Translations under genes and position numbers: made by a program | Part shown: positions 18,169 to 26,896 of the stretch, piece by piece | Numbering within the stretch: the stretch's first letter is position 1 | Layout: each line of letters starts with the position of its first letter | NCBI RefSeq assembly: GCF_038967635.1 | Contig: NZ_CP152413.1 | Span: 8,870,001-8,934,000, forward strand | Length of the DNA stretch: 64,000 nt | Source: Bradyrhizobium sp. B124 | GTDB taxonomy: Bacteria; Pseudomonadota; Alphaproteobacteria; Rhizobiales; Xanthobacteraceae | Direction of reading: 5' to 3' | Notes under the pieces: model-generated | What the model saw: only the letters and a program-made list of their open reading frames with translations | The model's database searches: none | Told to the model about the DNA's origin: nothing

Positions 18169-19110
18169 TCAGCCCGCCGTCTTGACCGCGTTCTGCCGGC
18201 TCCGGAATACGCGTACCCGTCCCTCGAGGCGCGGTGCCTCCTGGCGCGGCATAGGCATCGGGGGAGCGGGTTCAGCGTGCCTTGGCTGCCGGGGCGCGAG
18301 GGGCGCTGCTTGCGCCCGGTGCTCCTCAAGACTGAGCTTGAGGCCCACCAAGGGTTCCCGGCCTGAAGGGCCCGATACCACAATCCGGTTCCCGGTCACG
18401 CGCAAGGCGGGAGCCCCGAGGAAGATGGTTTCGGCGGCGATGGCGTAGCGATCCGCGCCGGGGCCTGTGGCCTCCAGCGAGAACCCTGTGATGGCCAGCG
18501 CGCGTCCCCGGGTTCCGGCAAAGGTTCCGAGCGGAACGAACTGGTTGTCGCCGCGCTGCGGCCTGGCGAACTTGACCGCATATTGCAGGTTGAGATCGTA
18601 CGGCTTGTTCGGCCATTCGAGGGAAATTCCCTCGATTCGGGCCGGCGCGGCCGGTCCGGCAATCCAGGTATTCGGGCCGACCGTCACGTCACCCAAACCC
18701 GCGACATGCGCGAGCAGCTTGAGGGCGCTCAGCTCGTCAGGGCCGGCCTCGGGCTCGTAGGTGTCGAATGGCTGGCTGGCCGGCTGACCGATCGGCTGCA
18801 CGGCCGGTTGTCCTTGGCTCAGCGGTTCGATCTTGATATTGGCGGCGGTCGAGCCCCCGACGCGCCCTGCCGTGACCTCGACGATCAGGCGGCTTGGCCG
18901 GGCCACCGACACGACCAGCGCGGTCTCGGGCGCAAACAGGGTTCCATTGGCCGCATCGGGTCCGGTAATAATGTTACAATTGTTAAGGCTGGCGCGATCG
19001 GCATAGACGCGCACCACCGGAGGTGATGTCTTGTCTTCCGCGCCATTGTAGCGAACCAGGAAAAGACCCCGTGCCAGGTCGATGGTTTTCTGCTGAATCT
19101 GTTCGTTCAT
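18169..19110 (-). CDS. uncharacterised protein with repeated beta region
   Basis: A 313-residue protein I do not recognise as a named family. Residues ~8-85 form a predicted beta domain beginning LARGLFLVRYNGAED. A Pro/Gln-rich linker (~105-125, with VQPIGQPASQP) separates it from a second part at ~150-255 in which the pattern Y-A-V-K/Y-A-I-A ... L-G ... I-T-G-F-S-L-E/L-V-G-L-K-L-S-L appears twice, reminiscent of W-type beta repeats in secreted proteins. The tail is Pro/Arg-rich. No signal peptide is visible. It is the first gene of a two-gene unit with the large GT2 gene and probably serves the same glycan. Confidence 0.65.
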   Translation of the reverse strand: MNEQIQQKTIDLARGLFLVRYNGAEDKTSPPVVRVYADRASLNNCNIITGPDAANGTLFAPETALVVSVARPSRLIVEVTAGRVGGSTAANIKIEPLSQGQPAVQPIGQPASQPFDTYEPEAGPDELSALKLLAHVAGLGDVTVGPNTWIAGPAAPARIEGISLEWPNKPYDLNLQYAVKFARPQRGDNQFVPLGTFAGTRGRALAITGFSLEATGPGADRYAIAAETIFLGAPALRVTGNRIVVSGPSGREPLVGLKLSLEEHRAQAAPLAPRQPRHAEPAPPMPMPRQEAPRLEGRVRVFRSRQNAVKTAG

Positions 19111-19217
19111 GGTCGCCTGTGAGCCTAACGGAATGGATCGATATGTTTCCCACAGTGTGCCCCAAAAATTGGTGTGATAGAAGGGGGGTAATGTTAATCC
19201 GGTGAGATAGTTCGCAC

Positions 19218-20540
19218 GTGCATATCGAAGACACCCTGCCGGTCATGATCTCGAGCATGACCCCAACCGAAGACCGCGCGGCCGGGGGGCGCGCCCGCCC
19301 GCCAATGAACGTCCTCTTCGTCCACAACAACTTTCCAGCCCAGTACCGCCACATTGCGCGTGCGCTCGCGGAGCAGCCCGGAAACAAGGTCGTTGCGGTC
19401 GGTTCATCGACCGCGAGCACGACGCGGGATATCCGGCTGCTGAAATATTCGACGACCAAGTCGGACTCCGCGATGGTCCATCCCTTTGCCCGCCGCTTCG
19501 ACGTCGAGGCGCGGCGTGCCGAAGAGGTCCTGTATGCGCTGTCGTCGCTGTCGGGGCAGGGCTTCGTGCCCGACCTGATCTTCGCGCATCCCGGTTGGGG
19601 GGAGACGCTGCCGCTGCGCACGATGTTTCCGAAAGCGCGGATCATCCTCTATTGCGAATTCTACTACGGCGCCGAGGGCAGGGACGTCGGCTTCGATCCC
19701 GAGTTTCCGATGACGGGCCTCGACGGCAATGTCGCGCTTCATCTGAAGAACGCGACGACGCTGCTGGCGCTCACGGAATGCGATTCCGGCGTTTCGCCGA
19801 CGCCATGGCAGAGGTCGACCTTTCCCCGCGAGTTTCAGAGCAAGATCGATGTCATCCACGAGGGCGTCGACACCGACGAGGTGAAGCCCAATCCCGTCGC
19901 CAGGTTTCAGCTTCCGAACGGCGCGACACTGTCGGCGGACGACGAGGTGATCACCTACGTCTCGCGCAATTTGGAGCCGGTGCGCGGATTCCATGTCTTC
20001 ATGCGATCGCTGCCGAGGATATTGGCTGCGCGGCCGAATGCGCAGGTCGTGATCGTCGGCGGCAGCGGGACATCCTACGGCGCGAATCCGCCGAAGGGCT
20101 CGAGCTGGAAGTCGATGTTCCTCGACGAAATCAGATCGGACATCGACCTGCGCCGCGTGCATTTCCTCGGCCGGATTCCGCGGGACCAGTATCTCGCGCT
20201 GCTGCAGATATCCTCGGTGCACGTCTATCTGACCTATCCCTTCGTGCTGTCATGGTCGCTGCTGGAGGCCATGAGTGCGGGATGTGCGGTGGTGGCATCC
20301 GACACCGCCCCGCTTCGCGATATCATCTCGGACGGCAACGGCCTGCTGGCGCCGTTTTTTGATATTGATGCGTTGTCGGATCAGGTCGTCTCGGTGCTGT
20401 CACGGCCGAAAGCCTTCAAGAAGATGCGGATGAAGGCGAGGAGCTTTGTGCGAGACAATTACGACGCAAAGCGGGTCTGTCTGCCGCGGATGCTGACGCT
20501 CGTCGATGAAGGTGTCCTCGCGCGCGCGCACGGGGGATAA
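19218..20540 (+). CDS. family 4 glycosyltransferase
   Basis: A ~440-residue GT-B enzyme. The N-terminal Rossmann half opens with MNVLFVHNNFPAQYRHIARA; the C-terminal half has the GT4 signature ITYVSRNLEPVRGFHVFMRS, VHFLGRIPRDQYLALLQ and SWSLLEAMSAGCAVVASDT, which contains the donor-binding E-x7-E-type region. The GTG at 19218 is the longest start; ATG at 19257 or 19305 (the latter directly before the conserved N-terminus) are possible and no start has a strong ribosome site. It is 15 bases upstream of the ParA-like gene and likely cotranscribed with it. Confidence 0.9.
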   Translation: MHIEDTLPVMISSMTPTEDRAAGGRARPPMNVLFVHNNFPAQYRHIARALAEQPGNKVVAVGSSTASTTRDIRLLKYSTTKSDSAMVHPFARRFDVEARRAEEVLYALSSLSGQGFVPDLIFAHPGWGETLPLRTMFPKARIILYCEFYYGAEGRDVGFDPEFPMTGLDGNVALHLKNATTLLALTECDSGVSPTPWQRSTFPREFQSKIDVIHEGVDTDEVKPNPVARFQLPNGATLSADDEVITYVSRNLEPVRGFHVFMRSLPRILAARPNAQVVIVGGSGTSYGANPPKGSSWKSMFLDEIRSDIDLRRVHFLGRIPRDQYLALLQISSVHVYLTYPFVLSWSLLEAMSAGCAVVASDTAPLRDIISDGNGLLAPFFDIDALSDQVVSVLSRPKAFKKMRMKARSFVRDNYDAKRVCLPRMLTLVDEGVLARAHGG

Positions 20541-20555
20541 CGCCAGGAGCTAGCG

Positions 20556-21218
20556 ATGCCGCTTGTCATCTCGGTTGCCCAGCGCAAGGGCGGGGTCGGA
20601 AAGACGACCCTTGCGGTTTTGCTGGCTGCAGAACTGGATCGGCGTACGGGCTTGGTAGGACTGGTCGACGCCGACTCCCAGGCGTCCGCCTGCCACTGGG
20701 CCGAGCCCGGCAATTTGTCGTTTCCCGTCTACCAGCTTGATCCGGAAACCCGGCCGGTTGCCGAATGGGCCAGGCTGATGCGCCAGATTCCGCATCAGAT
20801 CATCGTCGTGGATTCCGCGCCCAACGACCGGGTGCTGGGCGCCGTGCTCGCGGTCGCCAATATCGTGCTGATGCCCTGTACGCCGTCCGGCCTCGACATC
20901 GAGGCCACTGCGCGGACACTCGACATCGTGCGCGAGGTGCGCGCGACGCGGCGAACCGCGCTCCGTGCCATGATCGTGCCGAACCGCGTCGACCAGCGCA
21001 CGCTCGAGGGCCAGCAGCTGATCGAGGAGCTGGATACGCTCGACGAAGAGATCGGACCGATGATCGGAAGCCGCTCGGCCTATGTTCGCGCCGTCGCGTT
21101 GGGGCAATCGGTTGCCGATTTCGCCAGCGGTACGCCCGCGGATATCGAGATCAAGACGCTCGCCGATCTCGTCATGAGCTGGTGCGGGATCGCACCCCGG
21201 CAGCGCGTGACGGTCTAG
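20556..21218 (+). CDS. orphan ParA/MinD-family ATPase
   Basis: A 220-residue P-loop ATPase with deviant Walker A QRKGGVGKTTLA at residues 9-20, Walker A' LVDADSQASA and Walker B-like QIIVVDSAPN; the Asp-x-Asp following beta-2 and the length fit small ParA-like proteins. Start ATG has AGGAG seven bases upstream. No ParB-like partner or parS-like repeat was seen nearby, so plasmid or chromosome partition is unlikely; small orphan ParAs usually position another protein or complex. Its place directly after a glycosyltransferase suggests it may position or regulate glycan machinery; that is inference. Confidence 0.88.
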   Translation: MPLVISVAQRKGGVGKTTLAVLLAAELDRRTGLVGLVDADSQASACHWAEPGNLSFPVYQLDPETRPVAEWARLMRQIPHQIIVVDSAPNDRVLGAVLAVANIVLMPCTPSGLDIEATARTLDIVREVRATRRTALRAMIVPNRVDQRTLEGQQLIEELDTLDEEIGPMIGSRSAYVRAVALGQSVADFASGTPADIEIKTLADLVMSWCGIAPRQRVTV

Positions 21219-21546
21219 ATTCAACTGAGCGCTCCGGCTGCTTCACATCAGGCTAACCATGCCTGCATGGGAGCAAGAAATCCTGCGCCGCGACGGCCGC
21301 TTCATCTGCCGGCGGCGTCCTCCGAACAAGCAGGAGAAATGGCCCGGAAGCGCGATGGAGTCGCGATTCGTTGACCGGCATGTGCGTTATCGTTCGGCAA
21401 CCGAAAGGCTTGCCGGCGCGCGAACCTCGCTTGGTTAACGGACTGCTCGCTCGCGTCTGAGCATTTGAGGCAAATGCCGCCGCGCGCCTGAGCCTAAGCT
21501 CAAGACATTTCCCGTACATGCTTCCCCTCACTGTGGGGAGTGAAGA
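21219..21546. other. intergenic region
   Basis: A 328-base stretch between the ParA-like gene and the cysteine protease gene. It contains one 59-codon frame (listed separately) and an imperfect inverted repeat CCCCTCACTGTGGGGAG at about 21523-21539 just upstream of the next start. No strong promoter or RNA gene is assigned. Confidence 0.4.
21259..21438 (+). CDS. possible small protein (59 aa)
   Basis: An ATG-initiated frame of 59 codons beginning MPAWEQEILRRDGRFICRRR, basic and without recognisable domain. A weak CAGG lies six bases before the ATG. It may be a chance frame in high-GC DNA; only conservation in relatives would support it. Confidence 0.25.
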   Translation: MPAWEQEILRRDGRFICRRRPPNKQEKWPGSAMESRFVDRHVRYRSATERLAGARTSLG

Positions 21547-22176
21547 ATGTACAACGTCAAGAGAGTGATGGCCCTGCTTCTGGCCATCGTCGCGCTCGGG
21601 ACCAGCGCGCAGCAAACGCAGGCTGCAATGATCGGCTCGCCGCTGCCGCTGCGCGGCATGGTCGAGAAGATCCGCTTCAGCGAGCCGACGCTGGCGCCGA
21701 TGGCCTACATCATGTTCTGCATGCGCTATGCCGACGAATGCAAGCCGAAGCCGCGCGCCCGCGTGGTGTTCCGCGGCGGCGCAACACGTCTGACCAAGCA
21801 GCGCATGGCCGACCTGATCGAGGTCAATGCCTCGGTCAATCGTAGCATCGCACCACAGCGCAACGAGCGTGGCCTCGCCGGCGAGGAATGGCTGATCAAT
21901 CCGGCGCGCGGCGATTGCAACGACTATGCCGTCAGCAAGCGCCACGAGCTGCTGGCGCGCGGCTGGCCGATGCGCAACCTGCTGCTGAGCGAGGTGGTGA
22001 CCTCCTGGGGCGAGCATCATCTCGTGCTGGTGGTCCGCGCCCAGGGCGGCGATGTCGTGCTCGACAATCTGAACGCGCAGATCCGCAACTGGTCGCAGGC
22101 GCGCTATCGCTGGGTCAGGATGCAGACCCCGGCGAATCCCGGTCGCTGGGCCGCCCTCGCACAGGCCGGCGTCTAA
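21547..22176 (+). CDS. periplasmic transglutaminase-like cysteine protease (BTLCP/LapG-like)
   Basis: A 209-residue protein with a cleavable signal peptide (MALLLAIVALGTSAQQTQAA). The mature part has the Cys-His-Asp triad of the bacterial transglutaminase-like cysteine proteinase family: C124 in RGDCNDYAVSK, H157/H158 in WGEHHLVLVV and D173 in VVLDNLNAQ. Founding relatives such as LapG cleave large surface adhesins in the periplasm. No LapA-like adhesin or LapD is visible in the window, so the substrate is unknown, but a cell-surface role fits the locus. Confidence 0.9.
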   Translation: MYNVKRVMALLLAIVALGTSAQQTQAAMIGSPLPLRGMVEKIRFSEPTLAPMAYIMFCMRYADECKPKPRARVVFRGGATRLTKQRMADLIEVNASVNRSIAPQRNERGLAGEEWLINPARGDCNDYAVSKRHELLARGWPMRNLLLSEVVTSWGEHHLVLVVRAQGGDVVLDNLNAQIRNWSQARYRWVRMQTPANPGRWAALAQAGV

Positions 22177-22351
22177 TAGCATCTGAGTTGGCCAACGCGC
22201 CGCTTGCGACGCGTTAATCGTTGCTGCGGCAGCAAATCCGTTCGGTCTTAACGCTATTCCCATCGTCATTTTGCTGCGCCGGACGGAATGTCGTACCCAT
22301 CATTGCGATTGTTGAGGCGCGGGATTGGTCCGCGCAGGGACGGCGTTTTCA

Positions 22352-23347
22352 ATGGCGAGCAGGGGTTCGATCCTCATCACGGGCGGCGCGGGATACATCG
22401 GATCCCATTGCGCCAAGGCGGTCGCCGAGGCCGGGTTCGTTCCGGTCGTCTATGATAACCTCTCCACCGGCCATCGCAATTTCGTGCAATGGGGACCGCT
22501 CGTGATCGGCGACGTCGCCGATCATGACAGGATCGCCGCCACCATCCGCGAGCACAATGCGCTGGCCGTGATGCACTTCGCCGCGTTTAGCGCGGTCGGC
22601 GAGTCCGTCGCGGATCCGCAGAAATACTTTGGCAATAACGTTGCCGGCACGCTCGGCCTGCTGCGTGGCATGCGTGAGGCAGGCTGCGACCGCCTGGTGT
22701 TTTCCAGCACCGGCGCCGTCTATGGCAATGCCGGGCGCGATCCCATTCCGGAGAGCGCCGCAGGGCCGACCGTCAATCCCTACGGCCGCTCCAAGTTCAT
22801 GATCGAGCAGATGCTCGACGATTATCGCGCCGCCTATCAGTTCAAATCGGTCTGCCTGCGCTACTTCAACGCCTGCGGCGCCGATGCATCCGGCACCATC
22901 GGCGAGCTCCGCGATCCCGAGACGCATTTGATTCCGCGCGCCCTGATGGCGCTGCTCGGGCACGTGCCGGACTTTGCGATCTTCGGCGAGGACTATGAGA
23001 CGCCTGACGGCACCGCGGTGCGCGACTACATCCATGTCGACGATCTCGCCGCCGCCCATATCGCGGCGCTCGAGCTGCTGTTGAAGGGGCATGCCGGCGG
23101 TGTATTCAACCTCGGCACCGGCACCGGCTATTCGGTGCGCGAGGTGCTCGACGCGATCCGCGCCGAGACCGGTGAAGCGGTGCCGAGCGTGGTGCGCGAA
23201 CGCAGGGCCGGCGATCCGCCGATCCTGGTTGCCGATCCCTCCAGGTCGGAAAGCGGCCTCGGCTTCAAGGCGAGCCGGTCGGATCTCGGCTACATCATTC
23301 GCTCGGCCTGGGCGTGGCACCAGAAGGCGCATCCGCGCCGGCGATAG
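22352..23347 (+). CDS. galE: UDP-glucose 4-epimerase
   Basis: A 331-residue SDR enzyme interconverting UDP-glucose and UDP-galactose. ILITGGAGYIGSHCAKAV is the NAD motif, FSSTGAVYG the Ser/Thr catalytic region, PYGRSKFMIE the Tyr-x-x-x-Lys pair, and FNACGADASGTIGE the GalE-specific loop. ATG at 22352 is chosen: the conserved family N-terminus begins right after it, and the frame before it is not conserved-looking. It supplies UDP-galactose to the glycan locus. Confidence 0.95.
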   Translation: MASRGSILITGGAGYIGSHCAKAVAEAGFVPVVYDNLSTGHRNFVQWGPLVIGDVADHDRIAATIREHNALAVMHFAAFSAVGESVADPQKYFGNNVAGTLGLLRGMREAGCDRLVFSSTGAVYGNAGRDPIPESAAGPTVNPYGRSKFMIEQMLDDYRAAYQFKSVCLRYFNACGADASGTIGELRDPETHLIPRALMALLGHVPDFAIFGEDYETPDGTAVRDYIHVDDLAAAHIAALELLLKGHAGGVFNLGTGTGYSVREVLDAIRAETGEAVPSVVRERRAGDPPILVADPSRSESGLGFKASRSDLGYIIRSAWAWHQKAHPRRR

Positions 23348-23421
23348 GGCATGATCCGGAAACGTGCGAAGCGCGGCTTTCCGTCGCGACAAGCGCGGAA
23401 CGGTGTGAGGAGATCATGCCC
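23348..23421. repeat. palindromic intergenic repeat (GCATGATCCGGAAA type)
   Basis: Begins one base after the galE stop with GGCATGATCCGGAAACG and ends in GATCATGCCC, so the ends are inverted. A second copy with the same ends lies at 40687-40758 and a shorter related one at 35706-35750. This type is common in Bradyrhizobium intergenic DNA and may act as a transcript 3' end. Confidence 0.7.
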
Positions 23422-23435
23422 AAAATGGCGGAAGA

Positions 23436-23822
23436 CTAAGCTGCGTCCGTGCGCGACCTCAGCCGGCCGAACTGACTACGCAGCACCAGCAGGATGAGGT
23501 GACCGGTGCCGATGCCGGCAAGACCTCCCGCCACCTTGACGATCGCGTCAAGCAGGCGGCCGTGACGGTCCGGTGTCAGCAGTTGCATCGCTTCGAGTGT
23601 GAACGAGCTGAAGACGACAAAGAGCACGATCAGCGCGGTACGCCGCGGGTAACCCAACACAAAGGCCATCGCCATCACTGCGTATGCGGCGAAGCGCTCG
23701 GTCTGAGGGGGGAAAAACGACGGACGGTCCTGGATCGGCGATAGCGTCACGAAGGCGATAAAGGCAAGCGCGAGCCAGCCCGCAATCACGCCGAACTTCC
23801 GTATCTGTGAAATTTCCAACAA
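23436..23822 (-). CDS. VanZ-like integral membrane protein
   Basis: A 128-residue protein with four predicted membrane helices. TLSPIQDRPSFFPPQTERFA and FTLEAMQLLTPDRHGRLLDAI match the VanZ-like family pattern (first-helix L-S-P, a conserved E-x-x-Q before the loop, and D near helix four). VanZ-like proteins are often found beside polysaccharide genes; their biochemical role is not established here. The start is TTG at 23822 or GTG at 23792, the latter with GGAAG six bases upstream. Confidence 0.75.
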   Translation of the reverse strand: MLEISQIRKFGVIAGWLALAFIAFVTLSPIQDRPSFFPPQTERFAAYAVMAMAFVLGYPRRTALIVLFVVFSSFTLEAMQLLTPDRHGRLLDAIVKVAGGLAGIGTGHLILLVLRSQFGRLRSRTDAA

Positions 23823-24165
23823 AGTATTCCCGGTCCTGTACCGCAGACGACCCCCGGCTGGATTAGCGCATCACTCGTGCCAGCGACATGGAAATGGTGG
23901 CCGAAGGTTAACTTGCCCGCCGACTGTGACCGACACGACGCGTCGTCCTGTTGCCAAATTATAGGTATTAAAATACCGTATGCTGAAACTCGGTCCCACC
24001 TGGCGCGCATCTCTTTGCGGGAACCTGTCGCGCTTGCGCGGGTTCCCGGGATGGTGCACCTGACGAAAAAATAAGGTTTGCCCTGCGGCTCCATTCATAG
24101 GCCGTTCACGGCCGGGAGCCTCATTTGATGCCGGAATATCGCAATGCTCACTCTCGGAGGCCAAA
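23823..24165. promoter_or_regulatory. divergent control region with 14-bp inverted repeat
   Basis: A 343-base gap between the VanZ-like gene and the response regulator gene. It holds GGTATT-AA-AATACC at 23964-23977 in an AT-rich patch, a plausible operator or promoter element for the divergent genes. No coding frame is supported. Confidence 0.4.
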
Positions 24166-24828
24166 GTGCGTCTGCTCGTCGTTGAGGATGACCCGGATCT
24201 GAACCGCCAGCTCACCACCGCCCTGACGGACGCCGGCTATGTGGTCGATCGCGCGTTCGACGGCGAGGAGGGGCATTTCCTTGGCGACAGCGAGCCCTAC
24301 GACGCTGTCGTGCTGGATATCGGCCTGCCGAAGATGGACGGTATCTCGGTGCTCGAGGCCTGGCGGCGGAACAAGCGGGTGATGCCGGTGCTGATTCTCA
24401 CCGCGCGCGACCGCTGGAGCGACAAGGTTCAGGGGTTCGATGCCGGCGCCGACGACTATGTCGCAAAGCCCTTCCATCTGGAGGAGGTGCTGGCGCGGAT
24501 CCGCGCGCTGCTGCGCCGCGCGACCGGGCATGCCCAGGTCGAGCTGACCTGCGGGCCGGTGGCGCTGAATACCCGGACCAAGCGGGTCACCGTCAACGGC
24601 AACCCGATCAAGCTGACCTCGCACGAGTACAACCTGCTTGATTATCTGATGCACCACACCGGGCGGGTGGTCTCGCGCACCGAACTGGTCGAGCATCTCT
24701 ACGACCAGGACTTCGACCGCGACTCCAACACCATCGAGGTGTTCGTCGGCCGCATCCGCAAGAAGCTGGAAGTCGATATCATCCAGACTGTTCGGGGCCT
24801 CGGCTACATGCTGTCGCCGCCGACTTAA
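24166..24828 (+). CDS. OmpR/PhoP-family response regulator (FeuP/PhoP-like)
   Basis: A 220-residue two-domain regulator. The receiver has the acidic pair VVEDDPD, phospho-acceptor D51 in VVLDIGLPKMDG and the conserved Lys in DDYVAKPFHLEE; the C-terminal winged helix ends in NTIEVFVGRIRKKL and RGLGYML. GTG at 24166 has an ideal GGAGG five bases upstream. The sequence is closest to the PhoP/FeuP group; in rhizobia FeuPQ controls periplasmic glucan export. The cognate kinase follows 219 bases downstream, separated by a repeat. Confidence 0.92.
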   Translation: MRLLVVEDDPDLNRQLTTALTDAGYVVDRAFDGEEGHFLGDSEPYDAVVLDIGLPKMDGISVLEAWRRNKRVMPVLILTARDRWSDKVQGFDAGADDYVAKPFHLEEVLARIRALLRRATGHAQVELTCGPVALNTRTKRVTVNGNPIKLTSHEYNLLDYLMHHTGRVVSRTELVEHLYDQDFDRDSNTIEVFVGRIRKKLEVDIIQTVRGLGYMLSPPT

Positions 24829-24900
24829 AGCGTTTTCGAGCGAAGTGGATAACCAGTTCGCTCGCGTGAAGAAGACGCGACCAAACAAAAGGATGAGAGC
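24827..24900. repeat. intergenic repeat (AAAGCGTTTTCGAGCGAAGTGG type)
   Basis: Starts at the regulator stop codon with AAAGCGTTTTCGAGCGAAG and runs to GGATGAGAGC. This is a dispersed repeat type I recognise from Bradyrhizobium intergenic regions. It separates the regulator from its kinase. Confidence 0.55.
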
Positions 24901-25047
24901 ATATCCTGTTCAATCGGATCATGTTCTTAGAGCGCTTGATCGGCGTACACGGGCATTGGCATGATCCGCGCCGGGAGAACTGGATTCGCCAATGTTTGAG
25001 TCCCTGACGTCTATTGCCGCTGACACGCTGTTCGAGCCTGTGTCCTG

Positions 25048-26424
25048 ATGGGCGGCAGCTCGCTTGCGACCCGCCTGTTCGTCTCGGCGACCGCCTGGGT
25101 GGTGGTGATCCTGGCGATCACCGGCGTCATCCTGTCGTCGGTCTATCGCGACGCCACCGAGCGCGCCTTCGACCGGCGGCTCAATCTCTATCTGCGCACC
25201 CTGATCGCCGAAGTGGCGACGCCGGACGAGCCGGCGGACCGCCAGTTCCAGTCGCTCGGCGAGCCGCTGTTCGACCTTCCGCTGTCGGGCTGGTACTGGC
25301 AGATCACCCGCACCGATACCGAGAAGGGCGAAACCCGCGCCTCGCGTTCGCTGTGGGACAAGAAGCTGCCGAAGCTCGAGGAGCACGGCGCCGAGCTGAC
25401 TGCCGCCGGGGTCCGCCTCGGCTATGTCGATGGACCCGAAGGCCAGAGCCTGCGTGTGGTCGAGCGCCCGGTCGACCTCGGCGCCGACGGCAAGTTCCTG
25501 GTCAGCGTCGCCGGCGATGCGACCGAGATCTTCGATGAGACGCGCAGCTTCGACTATTATCTCGGCGGCACCTTCGCAGCCCTCGGCATCGTGCTGCTGC
25601 TGACCACGATCTTCCAGGTGCGCTACGGCCTCGCGCCGCTCAAGCGCATTTCGGATTCGATTGCCGATATCCGTTCCGGCCGCGCCGAGCGGCTGGAGGG
25701 CCGGTTTCCGGTCGAGATCGCGCCGCTCGCGCGCGAGACCAACGCGCTGATCGATGCCAACCGGGAGATCGTCGAGCGCTCGCGCACCCATGTCGGCAAT
25801 CTCGCCCATGCGATCAAGACGCCGCTGTCGGTGATCGTGAACGAAGCCGGCGCCCATGCCGGCGATCCCTTTGCCAGCAAGGTGCTGGAGCAGGCCGATC
25901 TGATGCGCGACCAGGTCGCGCACCATCTCGAGCGCGCGCGGATCGCCGCCCGGGCCACCATCGTCAGCACCATCACCGACGTCGCCCCTGTCATCGAGGC
26001 GCTGCGCCGGACCATGGAGAAGATCCATCGCGATCGCGATCTCGCGATCGAGGCGAAGGCCGACCCGGCGGCGGGGTTTCGCGGCGAGCGGCAGGACCTC
26101 GAGGAGATGGTCGGCAATCTCGTCGACAACGCCTGCAAATGGGCGGCCTCGCAGGTGTTTATCGAGGTCACCGTCGTGCCGCCGGAGGCCCCGGGCGCCG
26201 GGCCGAAGCTGCGCATCGTGGTCGATGACGACGGCCGCGGCCTGTCCGAGGACGAGCGCGCCCAGGTGGCGCGGCGCGGCCAGCGGCTCGACGAATCGAA
26301 GCCCGGCTCGGGGCTCGGCCTGTCGATCGTGACCGATCTCGCCGGCCTCTATGGCGGCAAGCTCGCCCTGAATGACGCGCCGATCGGCGGCCTGCGGGCC
26401 GAGCTCATGCTGCCGGCGGTGTAG
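25048..26424 (+). CDS. sensor histidine kinase (PhoQ/FeuQ-like)
   Basis: A 458-residue inner-membrane kinase. Membrane helices at ~10-32 and ~170-192 bound a ~135-residue periplasmic sensor domain. A HAMP-like linker leads to the dimerisation helix with phospho-acceptor H254 in NLAHAIKTPLSV; ATP-binding motifs are NLVDNACKWA (N box), VDDDGRGLSEDER (G1) and GSGLGLSIVTDLAGLYGG (G2). It phosphorylates the regulator encoded just upstream. The signal is not readable; PhoQ-like kinases often sense cations or osmolarity. Confidence 0.93.
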   Translation: MGGSSLATRLFVSATAWVVVILAITGVILSSVYRDATERAFDRRLNLYLRTLIAEVATPDEPADRQFQSLGEPLFDLPLSGWYWQITRTDTEKGETRASRSLWDKKLPKLEEHGAELTAAGVRLGYVDGPEGQSLRVVERPVDLGADGKFLVSVAGDATEIFDETRSFDYYLGGTFAALGIVLLLTTIFQVRYGLAPLKRISDSIADIRSGRAERLEGRFPVEIAPLARETNALIDANREIVERSRTHVGNLAHAIKTPLSVIVNEAGAHAGDPFASKVLEQADLMRDQVAHHLERARIAARATIVSTITDVAPVIEALRRTMEKIHRDRDLAIEAKADPAAGFRGERQDLEEMVGNLVDNACKWAASQVFIEVTVVPPEAPGAGPKLRIVVDDDGRGLSEDERAQVARRGQRLDESKPGSGLGLSIVTDLAGLYGGKLALNDAPIGGLRAELMLPAV

Positions 26425-26657
26425 GGCATGATGGAATTCGGTTAAATGGCGGTCGCGAAGGCGGTTCGCACCCGCTCCCGCTTGCAGGTGCCGTCCGTAT
26501 TTAAGCCCTCGTGCGGGACGCCATCTGTTCTTGCCCATGATCTAGATCAAAGGTTCAGATCCAATCCCGGGGTTCTCCGTGGGTGAACGGAGTTCCAGAA
26601 GTCGTATTGTGCGGCTTGTTCCCCGTGCAATCATCCCCCGATCTCGGGAGACGGCCC

Positions 26658-26828
26658 ATGAAGGACATGCAGGCGCACTTGGAGAAGCTTCGTGTCGAGG
26701 CGGAAGAGTGCGAGCTAATCAGCAAGCTGGCGACCAATAAGTCCAAGAAAGAACTGTTCGCTAGGTTGGCCGCACATCACCGGACGCTAGCCGATGAAGT
26801 CGAGCGGACCATGAAGGAAGCCCGATAG
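26658..26828 (+). CDS. small conserved-looking helical protein (56 aa)
   Basis: MKDMQAHLEKLRVEAEECEL opens a 56-residue, charged, wholly helical protein with no signal peptide. ATG at 26658 has GGGAGA about eight bases upstream; a longer frame starting at 26583 reads through less coding-like sequence. Proteins of this size and pattern are frequent in Bradyrhizobium with no known function. Confidence 0.6.
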   Translation: MKDMQAHLEKLRVEAEECELISKLATNKSKKELFARLAAHHRTLADEVERTMKEAR

Positions 26829-26896
26829 GAACTTTGCATTCCCATGTGGATTTACAGCCCCGTTCCCGTAAGGAACTGAGCGAGGAAAAAGGTCAC

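Noticed and set aside
20556..21218. ParA-like gene as sign of a plasmid or replication origin
   Set aside because: No parB, parS-like repeats or replication gene nearby; flanking genes are chromosomal polysaccharide genes.
21253..22269. A 338-codon minus-strand frame across the cysteine protease gene
   Set aside because: Antisense to a signal-peptide protein with an intact catalytic triad; no domain of its own.
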